From positions 848,644-912,643 of the forward strand of contig NZ_JAKEVF010000001.1 of NCBI RefSeq assembly GCF_022398315.1: DNA of 64,000 nt, in the 5' to 3' direction. The DNA is from Shewanella sp. Isolate11 (GTDB taxonomy: Bacteria; Pseudomonadota; Gammaproteobacteria; Enterobacterales; Shewanellaceae). The position numbers and the translations under genes were made by a program. The notes below the pieces were generated by a model. That model saw only the letters and a list, made by a program, of their open reading frames with translations, ran no database searches and was not told the DNA's origin. Numbering within the stretch: the stretch's first letter is position 1; every line of letters begins with the position of its first letter. Below are positions 1-8,571 of this stretch, piece by piece.

Positions 1-613
1 CAGCTTCTGCCCTTGCAATCAGGTAGTTATCTCTCAGTTGATAAGCGAGCTCACGGGTTTCGTTAAAATGTTTCAGCGACAAATTAGGCTGCAGCGTGAT
101 GCGGTAAAGGTCACCTAATTGATAATGAAGGTCGTGTAGTAGCAAGGTTTCTTGCACACCTTCGTCAAGGTTTTGTTGCAGACCTTGTTTGGTCAGAGCG
201 ATGGCTTGTTGATAGTTTTGGGTTTGACGTCCTTCTTTGCGGCCTTCTAGCAGGGCGAGATAAGCTTGATCAAATGGGGTATTGGCAATCACTTTGAGGA
301 AGTCGATCAGGGTGATGGCGTTTTGCACTCCAGCTTTGATACCTGTACCGGTTTCTAAGTTAATTCGGGTTAACCAACGGATCTCACTTTCTAATTCGTC
401 TGGGGTAAAGCCTTGTGTTTTGGCCAGTAGCTCGAACTCTTGGACGTCATTAAAACGTAGCGCAAAATTAACACGTTGATTGATCTCTTGATAAAACTCT
501 GCCGGGGACTCTCGAAGTTTTACTTCATTGGCAATTTGCTGAGCAGCAGAAGCTATAACGCAATGAGGCCACAAATACAGTGACAAAACTAAGCCGAATA
601 AAAAAAATCGCAT
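1..613 (-). CDS. Exported protein, 3' part cut by window edge
   Basis: An open frame runs without a stop from an ATG at 613 off the left edge (204 codons visible). The protein begins MRFFLFGLVLSLYLWPHCVIASA, a clear Sec signal peptide with a likely cut after the Ala-rich end. The rest is helical and Leu/Gln/Glu rich (for example LLLHDLHYQLGDLYRITLQP, then LSLKHFNETRELAYQLRD), in the style of tetratricopeptide repeats. In Shewanella such periplasmic TPR-like domains often precede a membrane segment and a GGDEF or kinase domain, but that part is not in the window, so the enzymatic role is unknown. It is divergent from the M61 peptidase gene, with 126 bp between the starts. Confidence 0.75.
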   Translation of the reverse strand, partial: MRFFLFGLVLSLYLWPHCVIASAAQQIANEVKLRESPAEFYQEINQRVNFALRFNDVQEFELLAKTQGFTPDELESEIRWLTRINLETGTGIKAGVQNAITLIDFLKVIANTPFDQAYLALLEGRKEGRQTQNYQQAIALTKQGLQQNLDEGVQETLLLHDLHYQLGDLYRITLQPNLSLKHFNETRELAYQLRDNYLIARAEA

Positions 614-739
614 AAGTATCTTATCGCCAACCCTTTATAGGGTTTGTTATGTTTTTAAATTATTGTCCGCATTCGGGGGTTAATTTTAGTTATAATGGCG
701 GACTTCATATTAAAACAATGATAACAGAAGGAAGCGAGC

Positions 740-2554
740 GTGAAACTAGTTGTACCTTTGATTTTGCTTTTTAGCAGCTTTTTTATAACCTCAGCCCATG
801 CCGAGGTTAATTATCAGATCGATCTAACCTCACCAAAGCATCACTTGGCTCAGGTTGTGGTGACTTTTCCATCATCAAGCAGTAAAGAATTGACCGTTAA
901 TCTACCTGTGTGGCGTACGGGCAAGTATCAGGTTTTGCCTTTGGCCGATAGCGTACGCAATTTTACTGCTAAAGATGAGCAGGGCAAGGATTTAGCATGG
1001 CGACGCAGTGCCAGTGGCGAATGGCTAGTGTCGCTACAGAAACCCACCAGTGTGACCATCACTTATCAGCTTTATGCTAATAAATTAGGTCAAAGGGTTA
1101 GCCACATTGATGCTTCTCACGCTTATCTCGATGCCAGTGGAGTGTTTGTTTATAGCCCTGAATTCCGTCAGCAGCCCGTCGATGTTTCGCTTAAAGTTCC
1201 TGCAGACTGGAATAGCTATTCAGGTATGAATCGTGGTGAAGGTCAGCATCAGTTTGTGGCTGCCAATTATGATGTGTTGGTGGACTCTCCCATCGAAACG
1301 GGCGTGAGCACGCATCGACAGTTTAGTGCCGATGGCCGTGATTATGAGTTAGTGATCTGGGGAGAAGGTAACTACGATGTCGATAAGATGGTAGCGGATT
1401 TGACCAAGCTCAGCGGTCAGGCGAAAGCGATTTGGGATGGCTATCCATTTGAGCGTTATGTGTATATGGTGCATGCCACCAGTGGTGCCGGCGGTGCGAC
1501 AGAACATCTGAATTCGACTGTGATCCAGCGTCCTCGCTTTAAGTACCGTACTCGTCAAGATTACCTTGGCTTTATCAGTACCGCATCACATGAGTTTATT
1601 CATACTTGGAACGTTAAAGCGTATCGTCCACAAGGGCTAGTACCTTACGATTATCAGCACGAAAGCATTACCGAACTGCTGTGGATGGCAGAAGGTTCGA
1701 CGAGTTATTTCCAAGGTCAATTACTGCTTCGTGCCGGAGTGATGACGCCAAAAGAGTTTTTAGAAGATTTAGCTAAACGTATTGAGCGCAATAAGATGAC
1801 GCCAGGTCGTGAGGTTCAGTCAGTGGCGCAAGCCAGTGCTGGTTCGTGGGTCAGTACCGGTGGTGATTATGCTAGAAATCACAGTGCCAATATTTACTCC
1901 GAAGGTTATTTAGCATCGCTGGCATTGGATTTCTCAGTGCTTAAAGATACTAAGCTGAAACGTTCTTATCGTGATGTGCATCAGCAGCTCTTTCAGCATT
2001 ACCGTATTCCAGTGGGTTATAGCGTTAACGATGTACAGCAGATCTTGAAACAGTTAACGGGAAAAGATTATCAAAGCTGGTGGCAGCATCATGTGAATCA
2101 GCCATTGATTCTCGATTTTGAAACTGTACTTGCTCAAGCCGGTTTAGTGCAAAGTTATGGTAAAGACAGTAAAGCGGTAGCTTTTGCTGGCATGGAATTG
2201 GCGGGTGATTCATTACGCCTTGGCCATGTGCTGCGCGATGGTCCTGCTTGGAATGCCGGTATTGTTGCCGATGATGAATTAGTGGCGATCAATGACTTGC
2301 AAGTTAGCGCTAAAGGTTTCGAAGAGCGCATTAAAGATTTCAAACCTGGTGATACCATTAAGGTCACGTTATTTAGTGATCAACGCTTAAAGCAAGTCTC
2401 TTTGACCTTAGCTGAGAAGCAAAGTGGCAAGCTGACACTTAAAGCTGTCGATAAGCCATCTAAGGCGCAAAAAGCTTTCTTTAAAGCTTGGTTAGGCATT
2501 GATTGGCCATTTGATAACGATGGCAAACTCAATAGCAAAAACGATTCGAACTAA
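740..2554 (+). CDS. M61 family peptidase (glycyl-aminopeptidase-like) with PDZ domain
   Basis: A 604-residue exported metallopeptidase. It starts at GTG 740, behind a GAAGGAAG ribosome site, and has a signal peptide (LVVPLILLFSSFFITSAHA). The zinc motif HEFIH is at residues 284-288 within SHEFIHTWNVKAYRP, the signature of family M61, and ELLWMAEGSTSYF about 25 residues later carries the third ligand Glu. The N-terminal 170 residues form the beta-rich M61 domain. A PDZ domain is near 485-575 (LRLGHVLRDGPAWNAGI, DELVAINDLQV). Family members cleave N-terminal Gly or Ala from peptides. Location is inferred to be periplasmic. It is monocistronic and followed by a terminator. Confidence 0.9.
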   Translation: MKLVVPLILLFSSFFITSAHAEVNYQIDLTSPKHHLAQVVVTFPSSSSKELTVNLPVWRTGKYQVLPLADSVRNFTAKDEQGKDLAWRRSASGEWLVSLQKPTSVTITYQLYANKLGQRVSHIDASHAYLDASGVFVYSPEFRQQPVDVSLKVPADWNSYSGMNRGEGQHQFVAANYDVLVDSPIETGVSTHRQFSADGRDYELVIWGEGNYDVDKMVADLTKLSGQAKAIWDGYPFERYVYMVHATSGAGGATEHLNSTVIQRPRFKYRTRQDYLGFISTASHEFIHTWNVKAYRPQGLVPYDYQHESITELLWMAEGSTSYFQGQLLLRAGVMTPKEFLEDLAKRIERNKMTPGREVQSVAQASAGSWVSTGGDYARNHSANIYSEGYLASLALDFSVLKDTKLKRSYRDVHQQLFQHYRIPVGYSVNDVQQILKQLTGKDYQSWWQHHVNQPLILDFETVLAQAGLVQSYGKDSKAVAFAGMELAGDSLRLGHVLRDGPAWNAGIVADDELVAINDLQVSAKGFEERIKDFKPGDTIKVTLFSDQRLKQVSLTLAEKQSGKLTLKAVDKPSKAQKAFFKAWLGIDWPFDNDGKLNSKNDSN

Positions 2555-2570
2555 TCTGAGTCGAGCATAA

Positions 2571-2597
2571 AAAACCACCGAAAGTCGGTGGTTTTTT
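2571..2597 (+). terminator. Rho-independent terminator of the M61 gene
   Basis: The stem CCACCGA / TCGGTGG with a 3-nt loop is followed by T6. It starts 17 bp after the stop codon. A-rich sequence on the other side may make it bidirectional, also serving rdgC. Confidence 0.85.
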
Positions 2598-2616
2598 ATG
2601 GGTTACAGCTAAGGGG

Positions 2617-2661
2617 TTAAAAGCTATGTCTTTAAAAGCTATGTCTTTAAAAGCTATGTAT
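2617..2661. repeat. Three tandem copies of a 15-bp repeat
   Basis: The unit TTAAAAGCTATGTCT occurs three times head to tail (the third has one change, C to A), followed by a partial TTAAAA. It lies between the 3' ends of the M61 gene and rdgC, where transcription from both sides converges. No coding role is seen. Confidence 0.85.
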
Positions 2662-2695
2662 TTAAAACCTAGGTTTTAACATCGCCAATAAGCTG

Positions 2696-3607
2696 TTACA
2701 GGCTATCTTCCATTCCGCCTAGGGCTTCGACTAGGGCTTTCATTAGGGCGACTAATTCACTGCCCATCAGTGCAAAATCGGCATCGAGTCTGGCGATAGG
2801 GTCTTCAGTGCCGACTTCATCGTTACCGGCTCTGAACTCTTCCGAGAATTTGAGGCGCTTAATGCCCGCATCTGATTGCAGGATAAAGGCGATTGACTGG
2901 CCGAAGTGTAGCGCCAGTTTATGCACTTGTTTGCCCACTTCGATGTGAGCCAGCACCTCAGTTTCAGTAAGATCTTGCTGCTTGAAACGCACAATGCCGC
3001 CTTCATCTGAGTCTGATTTCAGCTCGGCTTCATCTTGGATCTCAAATGGCGTTGGCGCTTCATTGGCTTGCAACCATTGAGTCAGTTGAGTTTCTATAGG
3101 TGTTTTCACGCTCATCGGAATAACGGGTAAGCTGCCAAGGGCTTTACGCAGAAGTGCCAGTAATTCTTCAGCTTTGGCTGCACTCGAGCTGTCGACCAAG
3201 ATCATTTCGATTTCAGGCAAGATCAACGCATGGATCTGGCTGCGGCGTGAGAATGCGCGTGGCAATAAGGTGGTGGTGATCTCGTCTTTTAACGAGTCTT
3301 TCTCTTTCTTCGCCAGTTTACGGTTTTCTTGATCTTCGATGAGTGCCACTTTTTCTTCGAGTGCTTCTTTTATCACCTGTGACGGTAGGATCTTCTCCTC
3401 TTTTGTCGCACAGATAAGGTGACGATTTTCGGCACTATGAACTAAAGATTGGCCTAACTTTCCTAAGGCGTTAGAAAAACCAAATTTGCTAACATCCTGG
3501 CTAGAACAAGGAGAAAAAGTAAAGTCTTCCAATGACTTCTCTAGCGCTTCAGCATCGACAGAGAAAGGTTTATTGAAACGATAAACAGTAAGATTTTTAA
3601 ACCACAT
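2696..3607 (-). CDS. rdgC: Recombination-associated protein RdgC
   Basis: The 303-residue protein begins [11 protein letters not shown], the conserved start of RdgC, and has its usual length (about 300). RdgC forms a ring-shaped dimer that binds DNA without sequence preference and restrains RecA filament formation and strand exchange. Family signatures visible include the region [22 protein letters not shown] and, near 93-120, the acidic/basic helical segment [17 protein letters not shown]. It acts in the cytoplasm on the nucleoid. It appears monocistronic and is divergent from the porin gene. No anomalies. Confidence 0.95.
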   Translation of the reverse strand: MWFKNLTVYRFNKPFSVDAEALEKSLEDFTFSPCSSQDVSKFGFSNALGKLGQSLVHSAENRHLICATKEEKILPSQVIKEALEEKVALIEDQENRKLAKKEKDSLKDEITTTLLPRAFSRRSQIHALILPEIEMILVDSSSAAKAEELLALLRKALGSLPVIPMSVKTPIETQLTQWLQANEAPTPFEIQDEAELKSDSDEGGIVRFKQQDLTETEVLAHIEVGKQVHKLALHFGQSIAFILQSDAGIKRLKFSEEFRAGNDEVGTEDPIARLDADFALMGSELVALMKALVEALGGMEDSL

Positions 3608-3797
3608 GATAGGCGCTCAATCAAAAATAAAGCCGCAGTGTAAGTCATTGTCGACGTCGGGTAAACCGCAATTGTTGTCCATTAAAAACCATTAATTGCA
3701 GTGTTAATGTCATAATTCATCAAATTGTAATATTGGGTTTTAATTGTCTGCAACGCCCATAAATACTGGATTTCTCTATTAGTGAGTCTGATGGCTT

Positions 3798-3815
3798 ATC
3801 GCTGTTTGATGACAA
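3798..3815 (-). promoter_or_regulatory. Weak candidate PHO box upstream of the porin gene
   Basis: Read on the minus strand this is TTGTCAT, 4 bp, CAGCGAT. The first half matches the PhoB half-site (CTGTCAT) well; the second matches only 4 of 7. It lies about 95 bp before the porin start in the 302-bp gap 3608-3909, in which I see no gene. The linkage to phoBR makes PhoB control attractive, but this site alone is weak. Confidence 0.25.
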
Positions 3816-3909
3816 TGGGATTTCGATGAAATAAAACTGAAACATAAAAGTTGCACACTTTCGGCCGTCCAAACCAATAACCAAGACGAACCAAAGTCGA
3901 AAGGATGAA

Positions 3910-4857
3910 ATGATGAACGTTTTTTGTAAAACTCTACTTGCTTCTGCGCTAGCCTCTGCCACTTTAGCTTCTGCTCATGCAGCAGAACCATTAACGGTTT
4001 ATGGCAAATTAAACGTCACTGCACAATCAAATGATGTGGATGATGATGCAACCACTACGATTCAAAGCAATTCTTCACGTTTCGGTGCGAAAGGTGGCTT
4101 TGAGCTAAGCAGTTCACTAGAAGCTTTCTACACCATCGAGTACGAAGTAGATACTGGCGATGATGTGAAGGAAAACTTCAAAGCCCGTAACCAGTTCGTT
4201 GGTTTAAAAGGTAACTTTGGTGCTTTCTCTGTGGGTCGTAACGACACCATGTTGAAAGTTTCACAAGGTAAGGTTGACCAATTCAACGATTTATCAGGTG
4301 ATTTAAAAACCTTATTTAAAGGTGAAAACCGCCTAGAGCAAACAGCAACTTATATCACTCCATCACTGGGTGATTTCAAAGTGGGTGTTACCTATGGTGC
4401 TGAAGGTTCTAGCTCTCAATACGGTCAAGATGGTTTCAGTGTTGCAGCAATGTATGGTGATGCAAAACTGAAGAAAACCCCAGTTTATGCTTCTGTTGCT
4501 TATGATTCAGACGTGAAAGGCTACGAAGTGGTTCGTGCGACTGTTCAAGGTAAAATTGCTGGTTTAGTTCTTGGCGGTATGTACCAGCAGCAAGAAGAAA
4601 CTTATGATAAAAACGGTGACCCAGTATCGGGTGACAGCCAGTCAGGCTATCTATTCAGCGCGGCTTATACTATCGATGCGATTGTGTTAAAAGCACAGTA
4701 CCAAGATATGGAAGACAAAGGCGATATGTGGTCAGTTGGTGGTGACTACAAGCTAGGTAAGCCGACAAAACTATTCGCTTTCTATACTAATAGTTCAATG
4801 GAAGGTGATGATATCGACGATAAATTCTTCGGTGTTGGTCTAGAACACAAGTTCTAA
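3910..4857 (+). CDS. Outer-membrane general porin (Gram-negative porin family)
   Basis: A 315-residue beta-barrel porin. The signal peptide is MMNVFCKTLLASALASATLASAHAA and the mature protein begins EPLTVYGKLNVTAQ, the typical first strand of OmpC/OmpF-like trimeric porins. Other family marks are SSRFGAKGGFEL, EAFYTIEYEVD, RNQFVGLKGNFGAFSVGRNDT and the terminal Phe (FFGVGLEHKF) read by the BAM machinery. An AAGGA site lies just upstream of tandem ATGs at 3910 and 3913. The loops are acidic. It stands next to phoB, phoR and a PstS-like gene, so an anion or phosphate role is plausible by context only; no specificity residues can be read. Confidence 0.9.
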   Translation: MMNVFCKTLLASALASATLASAHAAEPLTVYGKLNVTAQSNDVDDDATTTIQSNSSRFGAKGGFELSSSLEAFYTIEYEVDTGDDVKENFKARNQFVGLKGNFGAFSVGRNDTMLKVSQGKVDQFNDLSGDLKTLFKGENRLEQTATYITPSLGDFKVGVTYGAEGSSSQYGQDGFSVAAMYGDAKLKKTPVYASVAYDSDVKGYEVVRATVQGKIAGLVLGGMYQQQEETYDKNGDPVSGDSQSGYLFSAAYTIDAIVLKAQYQDMEDKGDMWSVGGDYKLGKPTKLFAFYTNSSMEGDDIDDKFFGVGLEHKF

Positions 4858-4885
4858 ACAAGGCTGCAAGTTTATCGATCCGATG

Positions 4886-4914
4886 AAGGGAGGCTTAGGC
4901 CTCCCTTTTGTTTT
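4886..4914 (+). terminator. Rho-independent terminator of the porin gene
   Basis: The stem AAGGGAGGC / GCCTCCCTT with a TTAG loop is followed by a T-rich run. It starts about 28 bp after the stop. Confidence 0.85.
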
Positions 4915-4939
4915 ACTCGATTTATTGTTTTTAACTTTT

Positions 4940-4966
4940 ATGACAAAAATTACCACTTTATGACAA
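4940..4966 (-). promoter_or_regulatory. PHO-box-like repeats before phoB, minus orientation
   Basis: On the minus strand TTGTCAT (4966-4960), 4 bp and TGGTAAT (4955-4949) form the 7-4-7 arrangement of a PhoB box. A further TTGTCAT occupies 4946-4940, slightly out of register. Together with the next site this suggests autoregulation of phoBR. Confidence 0.5.
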
Positions 4967-4978
4967 TATAAGCAGGCT

Positions 4979-5011
4979 GTTTCATAATTTTGTAATAAAA
5001 CAGACTAATAA
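4979..5011 (+). promoter_or_regulatory. PHO box and -10 element of the phoBR promoter
   Basis: GTTTCAT, AATT, TTGTAAT (4979-4996) follows the 7-4-7 PhoB box pattern. A TAATAA hexamer (5006-5011) starts 10 bp downstream, the spacing expected when PhoB replaces the -35 contact. The phoB start codon is at 5048. Confidence 0.5.
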
Positions 5012-5047
5012 TGCTACTGTGGGAATTCACTGATAGAAGATCGCATT

Positions 5048-5737
5048 ATGACTGCAAGGATTTTAATAGTTGAAGATGAGTTAGCCATCCGTGAGATGCT
5101 GACCTTTGTACTAGAGCAACATGGATTTACGACAACATCTGCGGAAGATTTCGATTCAGCGTTGGATATGTTGTCTGAGCCTTACCCAGATTTAGTCCTA
5201 CTCGATTGGATGTTTCCCGGTGGGAGCGGTATTCAATTAGCCAAAAAATTGCGCCAAGATGAATATACTCGCCATATTCCGGTGATCATGCTGACTGCTC
5301 GTGGCGAAGAGGAAGATAAGGTCAAAGGTTTAGAAGTGGGCGCCGATGACTATATTACTAAGCCTTTTTCTCCTAAAGAGCTGGTGGCTCGCATTAAAGC
5401 TGTAATGCGCCGTAGTGCCCCCACTGCGCTAGAAGAGCCTATCGATGTGCAAGGACTGGTACTCGATCCTGTCAGTCATCGTGTGACCGTGGGTGAGCAA
5501 GTTTTAGATATGGGCCCAACTGAGTTTAAACTACTGCATTTCTTTATGACGCACCCTGAGCGTGTCTATAGCCGTGAACAGTTGTTAGATAATGTTTGGG
5601 GCACTAACGTGTATGTTGAAGATCGTACTGTCGATGTACATATCCGTCGATTGCGTAAAGCTGTTGAACCGTCAAATCATGATCGTCTGATCCAAACCGT
5701 TCGGGGTGCAGGCTACCGCTTCTCAACAAGGCTCTAG
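5048..5737 (+). CDS. phoB: Phosphate regulon response regulator PhoB
   Basis: A 229-residue OmpR-class regulator: receiver domain 1-120 with acidic pair E9/D10, phospho-acceptor D53 in [10 protein letters not shown] and K105 in YITKPF, then a winged-helix DNA-binding domain ([33 protein letters not shown]...VRGAGYRFS). The WMFPG context after D53 and the length are typical of PhoB. When phosphorylated by PhoR under phosphate limitation it binds PHO boxes, several of which are visible here. It is followed 17 bp later by phoR, forming an operon. Confidence 0.95.
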   Translation: MTARILIVEDELAIREMLTFVLEQHGFTTTSAEDFDSALDMLSEPYPDLVLLDWMFPGGSGIQLAKKLRQDEYTRHIPVIMLTARGEEEDKVKGLEVGADDYITKPFSPKELVARIKAVMRRSAPTALEEPIDVQGLVLDPVSHRVTVGEQVLDMGPTEFKLLHFFMTHPERVYSREQLLDNVWGTNVYVEDRTVDVHIRRLRKAVEPSNHDRLIQTVRGAGYRFSTRL

Positions 5738-5754
5738 TAAATTGATAGGCACAG

Positions 5755-7092
5755 ATGACGATTTACGTTATCTTGTGCCCAATTGCTCGCAATGGTTTCT
5801 CTATGTTTAAATCATATTCTGGGTATCGACTTCTTTCTCGTTTAGTACTTTTTCTGCTGTGTAGTTTTGTGGTTGGATTGGTTGTAGGCCAAGTCTTGTG
5901 GGTGATGTTGCTTGCTAGTATTGGATTACTTCTATGGCATTACAAGCAGTTATCTAGGCTTAACTTTTGGTTATGGCGTGATAAACGACTGACACCACCT
6001 AATGGCAATGGCAGTTGGGAAGGGGTGTTTAATGGTATCTATCGTTTACAAGGCAAGAATCGTAAACGTGTAGGCCAGTTGGCGCATCTATTAAGCCGAT
6101 TCCGTCAAGGTGCCGAAGCGCTGCCCGATGCGGCAGTGGTGTTGGACTCGCAACTCAATATGTTGTGGTGTAACAAATTAGCTCAGCTGTTATTGGGGCT
6201 TGTTTGGCCACAAGATAATGGGCAACGAATTGATAACCTGATCCGCCATCCCGATTTTTCTCTCTATCTCAGAAAAGCTCAGTTTGATGATCCCTTTGAG
6301 TATATTGATACCCAAAGTGAAGGGCGGGTGCTCGAAATCCGTATTATGGGTTATGGTGCCGGTCAATTATTATTGATTGCCCGAGATATAACCCGTATTC
6401 GTCAGCTTGAAGGCATGCGTAAAGAGTTTGTCGCCAACGTTTCTCATGAACTTAAAACGCCATTAACGGTACTGCAAGGCTATCTTGAAATGATGCAGGG
6501 AATGGCTGAGCCTAATTCGCCCAGTATTAAGGCGATGGATCAGATGCAGCAGCAGACCAATCGTATGCGCTCTATGGTTGAGCAGTTATTAGTGCTCTCG
6601 CGTATCGAAGATGCCTCTGCTGTTAATCTTGAAGCCAAGGTTAACATGACTGTGTTGATGGATACTTTAAAAGAAGAAGCCAAAGCGCTGGCAATGGATG
6701 AATACGAATTAAGTTTCGACAGTACGCCTAAGCTTAATATTTACGGCAACGAGATGTTACTGAGAAGTGCTTGCTCTAACTTAGTGTCCAACGCGATTCG
6801 ATATACTGAGCCCGGTGGTAAGGTAGCAATTGCTTGGAAACGAGTTGCATTAGGTGCCGAGTTTAGTGTTACCGATACCGGTGAGGGAATTGCGCCGCAA
6901 CACTTGGCGCGCTTGACTGAGCGTTTCTATCGAGTCGATAGTGCGCGTTCTCGCCAAAGCGGTGGATCGGGTCTGGGGCTAGCAATCACTAAACATGCCT
7001 TGAGTCATCACCAAAGTGATTTGATGATAGAGAGTAAAGTGGGTAAAGGCAGTCGCTTTAGTTTTATTATTCCAAATCACTTGCTGGAGTAG
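5755..7092 (+). CDS. phoR: Phosphate regulon sensor histidine kinase PhoR
   Basis: An inner-membrane histidine kinase. Two hydrophobic stretches near residues 28-60 are followed by a PAS region (LPDAAVVLDSQLNMLWCN), then HisKA with H231 in NVSHELKTPLTVLQGYLEMM, then HATPase (N box NLVSNAIRYTE, G boxes DTGEGI and GGSGLGLAI). The layout matches E. coli PhoR closely. The frame allows ATG 5755 (445 aa) or ATG 5803 (429 aa); the second begins MFKSYSGYRLLSRLVLF and aligns better with the usual PhoR N-terminus, but neither has a strong ribosome site. Phosphorylates PhoB. Confidence 0.93.
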   Translation: MTIYVILCPIARNGFSMFKSYSGYRLLSRLVLFLLCSFVVGLVVGQVLWVMLLASIGLLLWHYKQLSRLNFWLWRDKRLTPPNGNGSWEGVFNGIYRLQGKNRKRVGQLAHLLSRFRQGAEALPDAAVVLDSQLNMLWCNKLAQLLLGLVWPQDNGQRIDNLIRHPDFSLYLRKAQFDDPFEYIDTQSEGRVLEIRIMGYGAGQLLLIARDITRIRQLEGMRKEFVANVSHELKTPLTVLQGYLEMMQGMAEPNSPSIKAMDQMQQQTNRMRSMVEQLLVLSRIEDASAVNLEAKVNMTVLMDTLKEEAKALAMDEYELSFDSTPKLNIYGNEMLLRSACSNLVSNAIRYTEPGGKVAIAWKRVALGAEFSVTDTGEGIAPQHLARLTERFYRVDSARSRQSGGSGLGLAITKHALSHHQSDLMIESKVGKGSRFSFIIPNHLLE

Positions 7093-7110
7093 TGCTCAGG
7101 AATTGTTACA

Positions 7111-7144
7111 CAAACGCCGTCTTTTATGACGGCGTTTGTCATTT
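7111..7144 (+). terminator. Terminator after phoBR
   Basis: A perfect 11-bp stem CAAACGCCGTC / GACGGCGTTTG with a 6-nt loop begins 18 bp after the phoR stop. The T-run after it is weak. Confidence 0.7.
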
Positions 7145-7147
7145 CAA

Positions 7148-7165
7148 ATGACTATGATTTGACAA
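7148..7165 (-). promoter_or_regulatory. PHO-box-like site, minus orientation
   Basis: On the minus strand TTGTCAA, ATCA, TAGTCAT has the 7-4-7 arrangement of a PhoB box. It sits about 40 bp upstream of the stronger tandem array before the PstS-like gene. Confidence 0.4.
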
Positions 7166-7206
7166 TAGAACCAGAAAAAATCCTAAAAAAGCGAAAATAG
7201 TGCGTT

Positions 7207-7262
7207 TTGTCATCTAAGTGTCACATCTCAGTCATAGACTTGTCATCGTGGCGTTTGATACT
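7207..7262 (+). promoter_or_regulatory. Four-half-site PHO box array and -10 of the pstS-like promoter
   Basis: Four heptamers in exact 11-bp register: TTGTCAT (7207), GTGTCAC (7218), CAGTCAT (7229), TTGTCAT (7240), each separated by 4 bp. This is two adjacent PhoB boxes. A -10-like GATACT (7257-7262) follows 10 bp later. The array lies inside the longest open frame (GTG at 7218), which argues for the downstream ATG at 7317. Confidence 0.8.
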
Positions 7263-7316
7263 AGCTGCAACTTAAATAGAGAGAGTAAGCAAGTTCGCTT
7301 AACACTGGAGCATAGA

Positions 7317-8288
7317 ATGAAACTTAAACAGCTTGTTGGTGCGGTGAGTTTAACGGCCGCTAGTGTATTTTCAGCAGCCTCGATGGCCGCTATTGACCCA
7401 TCATTACCTACTTATGAAAAAAGCAGTGGCGTATCGGGTAACCTGTCTTCTGTCGGTTCAGACACGCTAGCCAACATGATGACGTTATGGGCTGAAGAAT
7501 ATAAAGAGATGTACCCTAACGTTAATATCCAAATCCAAGCAGCAGGTTCTTCTACTGCGCCACCAGCACTTACTGAAGGTACTTCTCAGTTCGGCCCAAT
7601 GAGCCGTAAGATGAAGCCTAACGAAGTTGAAGCGTTCGAAAAGCATTATGGTTACCAACCAACAATGATCCGTGTTGCTATCGATGCTCTCGCCGTATTC
7701 GTACACAAAGATAACCCAATCCAAGGTCTAAGTATTGACCAAATTGACGGTATCTTCTCTGCGACTCACAAGTGTGGCGGTAATGACGTTCAGCGTTGGG
7801 GTGACCTTGGCCTAACGGGTGACTGGTCAGCTAAAGACGTACAGCTTTATGGTCGTAACTCAGTATCGGGTACTTACGGTTACTTCAAGAAGAAAGCACT
7901 GTGTAAAGGTGACTTCAAAGCTAATGTGAACGAGCAACCGGGTTCTGCGTCTGTTGTACAATCTGTATCTCAGTCACTTAACGCTATTGGTTATTCTGGT
8001 ATTGGTTATAAGACTGCGGGTGTTAAAGCCGTAGCTATCTCTAAGAAAGGCAATGACTTTGTCCCTGCGACACCAGAGCACGCTGCTGACGGTAGCTACC
8101 CACTATCACGTTATCTATATGTCTACGTGAACAAGCATCCAAACAAAGATTTAGCGCCACTAGAACGTGAGTTCCTACGCTTTATCTTATCTAAGCAAGG
8201 TCAGCAAATCGTTGAGAAAGATGGTTATGTTCCACTTCCTCGCAGTGTAACGGCTAAAGACCTAGAGAAAGCAGGCATCCGCCTATAA
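7317..8288 (+). CDS. PstS-like periplasmic phosphate-binding protein
   Basis: A 323-residue exported protein from ATG 7317, preceded by TGGAG at 6-bp spacing. The signal peptide is [24 protein letters not shown]. The body is a type 2 periplasmic binding fold of the PstS family: [12 protein letters not shown], the oxyanion-binding segment [26 protein letters not shown] and [11 protein letters not shown]. It should capture orthophosphate for an ABC importer; no pstCAB genes are adjacent, so it either feeds a distant permease or acts as an accessory binder. The frame also opens at GTG 7218, but those 33 residues lack a signal and overlap the PHO array. Followed by a terminator. Confidence 0.92.
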   Translation: MKLKQLVGAVSLTAASVFSAASMAAIDPSLPTYEKSSGVSGNLSSVGSDTLANMMTLWAEEYKEMYPNVNIQIQAAGSSTAPPALTEGTSQFGPMSRKMKPNEVEAFEKHYGYQPTMIRVAIDALAVFVHKDNPIQGLSIDQIDGIFSATHKCGGNDVQRWGDLGLTGDWSAKDVQLYGRNSVSGTYGYFKKKALCKGDFKANVNEQPGSASVVQSVSQSLNAIGYSGIGYKTAGVKAVAISKKGNDFVPATPEHAADGSYPLSRYLYVYVNKHPNKDLAPLEREFLRFILSKQGQQIVEKDGYVPLPRSVTAKDLEKAGIRL

Positions 8289-8304
8289 CTTTCGAACCTT
8301 ATGC

Positions 8305-8332
8305 AAAAAGGCCTCATTTGAGGCCTTTTTTG
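8305..8332 (+). terminator. Rho-independent terminator of the pstS-like gene
   Basis: The stem AAAAAGGCCTC / GAGGCCTTTTT with loop ATTT ends in T6. It starts 17 bp after the stop. Confidence 0.9.
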
Positions 8333-8445
8333 TGTCTGGAACACTTATGTCAAAGCCCAGGGATGGATAGGTTTGATATTTGTGTCTGGAACACTTATGT
8401 CAAACCCCAGGGATGGACAGGTTTGATATTTGTGTCTGGAACATT
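8331..8445. repeat. 50-bp direct repeat, 2.3 tandem copies
   Basis: Two full 50-bp units (8331-8380 and 8381-8430) differ at only two bases (8355/8405 and 8368/8418). A third, broken copy begins at 8431 and diverges after TGTGTCTGGAACA. The unit contains CCCAGGGATGG. I associate repeats of this wording with Shewanella intergenic regions. The array sits immediately after the pstS-like terminator. Confidence 0.9.
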
Positions 8446-8571
8446 TCTTGTGAACCAAAATACCCAAGCCTAAAACTTTTAGATTGTTTCTTCTGCCAAC
8501 CTTCTTTAGTTTCGCAATAGTGTTTACAGTTAGCACTCAATACCAGTTTGTCTTTGCTAATAGAGATCGCC

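Noticed and set aside
7218..7316. N-terminal extension of the PstS-like protein from GTG 7218
   Set aside because: It lies on the four-part PHO box and -10 element, has no ribosome site, and masks an excellent signal peptide that starts at 7317.
8459..8500. Word TACCCAAGCCTAAA shared with 11676-11690
   Set aside because: Match is short and lies in AT-rich gaps; it could be a trace of shared ancestry of the regions, but no boundary or structure supports an element.
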